Assembly (NCBI GenBank): GCA_030704615.1
Contig: CM060733.1
Span: 58,404,001 to 58,468,000 of the forward strand
Direction of reading: 5' to 3'
Source of the DNA: Takakia lepidozioides
Taxonomy: Eukaryota > Streptophyta > Takakiopsida > Takakiales > Takakiaceae
Length of the DNA: 64,000 nt
The notes beneath the pieces are model-generated. The model ran no database searches and was not told where the DNA came from. It saw only the letters and a program-made list of their open reading frames with translations. Below, piece after piece: positions 60,872 to 64,000 of the stretch (its first letter is position 1; each line of letters starts with the position of its first letter). Both the position numbers and the translations under genes were made by a program.

Positions 60872-61009
60872 CTGCAAGGTTGTTCACTCAAATTCTTATA
60901 AGAGAGGAATGAAACGTCGACCGATGCATGAAAAAGTGGGATAAAAAGGTAAGTGTTCTTTGAGCTGCCAAGTAAGTGTTCATTGATCCTCACGGACCTG
61001 CACTATGTT
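60872..61009. other. Start of intron 1 of copy 3 (no array)
   Basis: Short non-coding stretch between the exon 2 acceptor and the satellite. Confidence 0.4.
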
Positions 61010-64000
61010 CCCGATTTTCACAGGGAAAGAACATTGAAAAGTTCTGCTCAAATATCTGCCCATGAGGGCCGAAAGTTGCGCCCTTCAATATTCATATGTT
61101 CTGCCTAAACAGTGTGCGGTTCCGCAGACTGTTTGAGCTGACAGTGAAGGGTTCATTTTATACTCAGAAATGTGCCCCTGAAGTCCAAATTTTGCACCCA
61201 GAAACATTGAAATGCTCAGCTCAAACAGTGTGCGTTGCGCACACTGTTTGGGCTGACAGTGAAGGATTCATCTCATCCTCAGAGGGGTGCCCCTGAAGTC
61301 CAAATTTTGCAGCCTGAAACATTGAAGTGTTCAGCTCAAACAGAGTGCGTTGCCGCACACTGTCTGAGCTGGCAGTGAAGGGTTCATTTCACCCTAACAT
61401 AACAGACATCAAGACCAAATTTTGAACCCTAAAACATTGAAAAGGTCTGCTCAAACAGTGTGCGTTGCCGCACGCTGTTTGAGCTGGTTTTGAAGGGTTC
61501 ATTTCATCCTCAGATAACAGACAGCAAAGACCAAATTTTGCACCCTTAAACATTGAAATGTTCAGCTCAAACAGTGTGCGTTGCCGCACACTGTCTGAGC
61601 TGGCAGTGAAGGGTTCATTTCACCCTCACATAACAGACATCAAGACCAAATTTTGCACCCTAAAACAGGGAAATGTTCAGCTCAAACAGTGTGCGTTGCC
61701 GCACACTGGTTGAGCTAGCAGCACAGTGTTCATTTCATCCTGAGATAGGTGCCCCTGAAGTCCAAATTTTGCACCAAGAAACATTGAAGTGCTCAGCTCA
61801 AACAGTGTGCGTTGCCGCACACTGTTTGGGCTGACAGTGAAGGGTTCATCTCATCCTCAGAGACGTGCCCCTGAAGTCCAAATTTTGCACCCTAGAACAT
61901 TGAAATGTTCAGCTCAAACAGTGTGCGTTGCCGCACACTGTCTGAGCTGGCAGTGAAGGGTTCATTTCACCCTCAAACAGGTGCCCCTGAAGTCCAAATT
62001 TTGCACCCAGAAACATTGAAATGTTCAGCTCAAACAGTGTGCGTTGCCGCACACTGTCTGAGCTGGCAGTGAAGGGTTCATTTCACCCTCACACAGGTGC
62101 CCCTGAAGTCCAAATTTTGCACCCAGAAACATTGAAATGCTCAGCTCAAACAGTGTGCGTTGCCGCACACTGTCTGAGCTGGCAGTGAAGGGTTCATTTC
62201 ATCCTCAAACAGGTGCCCCTGAAGTCCAAATTTTGCACCCAGAAACATTGAAATGCTCAGCTCAAACAGTGTGCGTTGCCGCACTGTCTGAGCTGGCAGT
62301 GAAGGGTTCATTTCACCCTCACACAGGTGCCCCTGAAGTCGAAATTTTGCACCCAGAAACATTGAAATGCTCAGCTCAAACAGTGTGCGTTGTCGCACAC
62401 TGTCTGAGCTGGCAGTGAAGGGTTCATTTCACCCTCACACAGGTGCCCCTGAAGTCCAAATTTTGCACCCATAAACATTGAAATGCTCAGCTCAAACAGT
62501 GTGCGTTGCCGCACACTGTCTGAGCTGGCAGTGAAGGGTTCATTTCATCCTCACACAGGTGCCCCTGAAGTCCAAATTTTGCACCCAGAAACATTGAAAT
62601 GCTCAGCTCAAACAGTGTGCGTTGCCGCACACTGTCTGAGCTGGCAGTGAAGGGTTCATTTCACCCTCACACAGGTGCCCCTGAAGTCCAAATTTTGCAC
62701 CCAGAAACATTGAAATGCTCAGCTCAAACAGTGTGCGTTGCCGCACACTGTCTGAGCTGGCAGTGAAGGGTTCATTTCACCCTCACACAGGTGCCCCTGA
62801 AGTCCAAATTTTGCACCCAGAAACATTGAAATGCTCAGCTCAAACAGTGTGCGTTGCCGCACACTGTCTGAGCTGGCAGTGAAGGGTTCATTTCATCCTC
62901 ACACAGGTGCCCCTGAAGTCCAAATTTTGCACCCAGAAACATTGAAATGCTCAGCTCAAACAGTGTGCGTTGCCGCACACTGTCTGAGCTGGCAGTGAAG
63001 GGTTCATTTCACCCTCACACAGGTGCCCCTGAAGTCGAAATTTTGCACCCAGAAACATTGAAATGCTCAGCTCAAACAGTGTGCGTTGTCGCACACTGTC
63101 TGAGCTGGCAGTGAAGGGTTCATTTCACCCTCACACAGGTGCCCCTGAAGTCCAAATTTTGCACCCATAAACATTGAAATGCTCAGCTCAAACAGTGTGC
63201 GTTGCCGCACACTGTCTGAGCTGGCAGTGAAGGGTTCATTTCATCCTCACACAGGTGCCCCTGAAGTCCAAATTTTGCACCCAGAAACATTGAAATGCTC
63301 AGCTCAAACAGTGTGCGTTGCCGCACACTGTCTGAGCTGGCAGTGAAGGGTTCATTTCACCCTCACACAGGTGCCCCTGAAGTCGAAATTTTGCACCCAG
63401 AAACATTGAAATGCTCAGCTCAAACAGTGTGCGTTGCCGCACACTGTCTGAGCTGGAAGTGAAGGGTTCATTTCACCCTCACACAGGTGCCCCTGAAGTC
63501 CAAATTTTGCACCCAGAAACATTGAAATGCTCAGCTCAAACAGTGTGCGTTGCCGCACACTGTCTGAGCTGGTAGTGAAGGGTTCATTTCATCCTCACAC
63601 AGGTGCCCCTGAAGTCCAAATTTTGCACCCAGAAACATTGAAATGCTCAGCTCAAACAGTGTGCGTTGCCGCACACTGTCTGAGCTGGCAGTGAAGGGTT
63701 CATTTCACCCTCACACAGGTGCCCCTGAAATCCAAATTTTGCACCCAGAAACATTGAAATGCTCAGCTCAAACAGTGTGCGTTGCCGCACACTGTCTGAG
63801 CTGGCAGTGAAGGGTTCATTTCACCCTCACACAGGTGCCCCTGAAGTCCAAATTTTGCACCCATAAACATTGAAATGCTCAGCTCAAACAGTGTGCGTTG
63901 CCGCACACTGTCTGAGCTGGCAGTGAAGGGTTCATTTCATCCTCACACAGGTGCCCCTGAAGTCCAAATTTTGCACCCAGAAACATTGAAATGCTCAGCT
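61010..64000. repeat. 116-bp satellite array with a hairpin in every unit
   Basis: About 25 units to the window edge. The first few (61,010-61,800) are diverged and the rest nearly identical. Each unit contains arms CAGTGTGCG and CGCACACTG around TTGC, extended by AGCTCA/TGAGCT to a stem of about 17 bp with one mismatch, then GGCAGTGAAGGGTTCATTTC and GGTGCCCCTGAAGTCCAAAT. Variants (GTCGAAATT plus GTTGTCGC, CCATAAAC, CATCCTC) recur at 62,338 and 63,034, exactly 696 bp (6 units) apart, so there is higher-order structure. The array lies where intron 1 of methyltransferase copy 3 should be. Confidence 0.93.

Noticed and set aside
61010-64000. CRISPR-like array (regular repeats with hairpins)
   Set aside because: The whole 116-bp unit is conserved; there are no unique spacers, and the surroundings are eukaryotic. 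It is a satellite.
1-64000. tRNA or rRNA genes
   Set aside because: No stretch with recognisable tRNA or rRNA landmarks was noticed by eye. A covariance-model scan was not possible.

Overview
This window looks like nuclear DNA of a repeat-rich green-lineage eukaryote. The genes are split by many GT-AG introns. The central gene is a plant-type full-size PDR (ABCG) transporter. Most remaining sequence is retrotransposon, DNA transposon and satellite. A charophyte alga such as Chara would fit, but that is inference from gene style and repeat load, not a sequence match.

Layout. (1) 0.6-7.5 kb: a ten-exon, mutated copy of a gene with an N-terminal ParB-like domain and a C-terminal permuted amino-methyltransferase domain (copy 1, + strand), then a GC-rich transposon terminus at 7.3-7.5 kb. 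(2) 9.3-14.85 kb: a 5'-truncated, disabled Ty3/gypsy chromovirus on the - strand. It abuts the 3' end of a SWIM-finger transposase and another copy of the same terminus (14.86-15.62 kb). (3) 16.9-18.2 kb: a minisatellite split by a hAT-like MITE, and a second MITE with 25-bp inverted repeats. (4) 20.87-42.3 kb: a PDR ABC transporter in 22 recognisable exons, its introns swollen by one LINE family. (5) 43.2-45.0 kb: relics of other LINEs. (6) 45.0-64 kb: two nested transposons of one family. The inner element (45,501-56,823) carries a divergent pair: ParB-methyltransferase copy 2 (- strand) and a MULE-like DDE transposase with a SWIM finger (+ strand). It appears to sit in the last exon of ParB-methyltransferase copy 3 of an outer element. 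The outer element has its left terminus near 45.0 kb and runs off the window through a 116-bp satellite.

The most interesting signal is that the introns of each methyltransferase copy carry their own family of short palindromes. Arms are nearly the same within a copy and different between copies, around a shared core close to GTYRAC. The encoded protein joins a ParB-like fold to a DNA-methylase fold, so these palindromes could be element-specific recognition or methylation sites, comparable to parS. That function is a hypothesis; the palindromes and their intron positions are seen directly. All methyltransferase and transposase copies here carry frame or splice lesions, so a working version would have to exist elsewhere in the genome.
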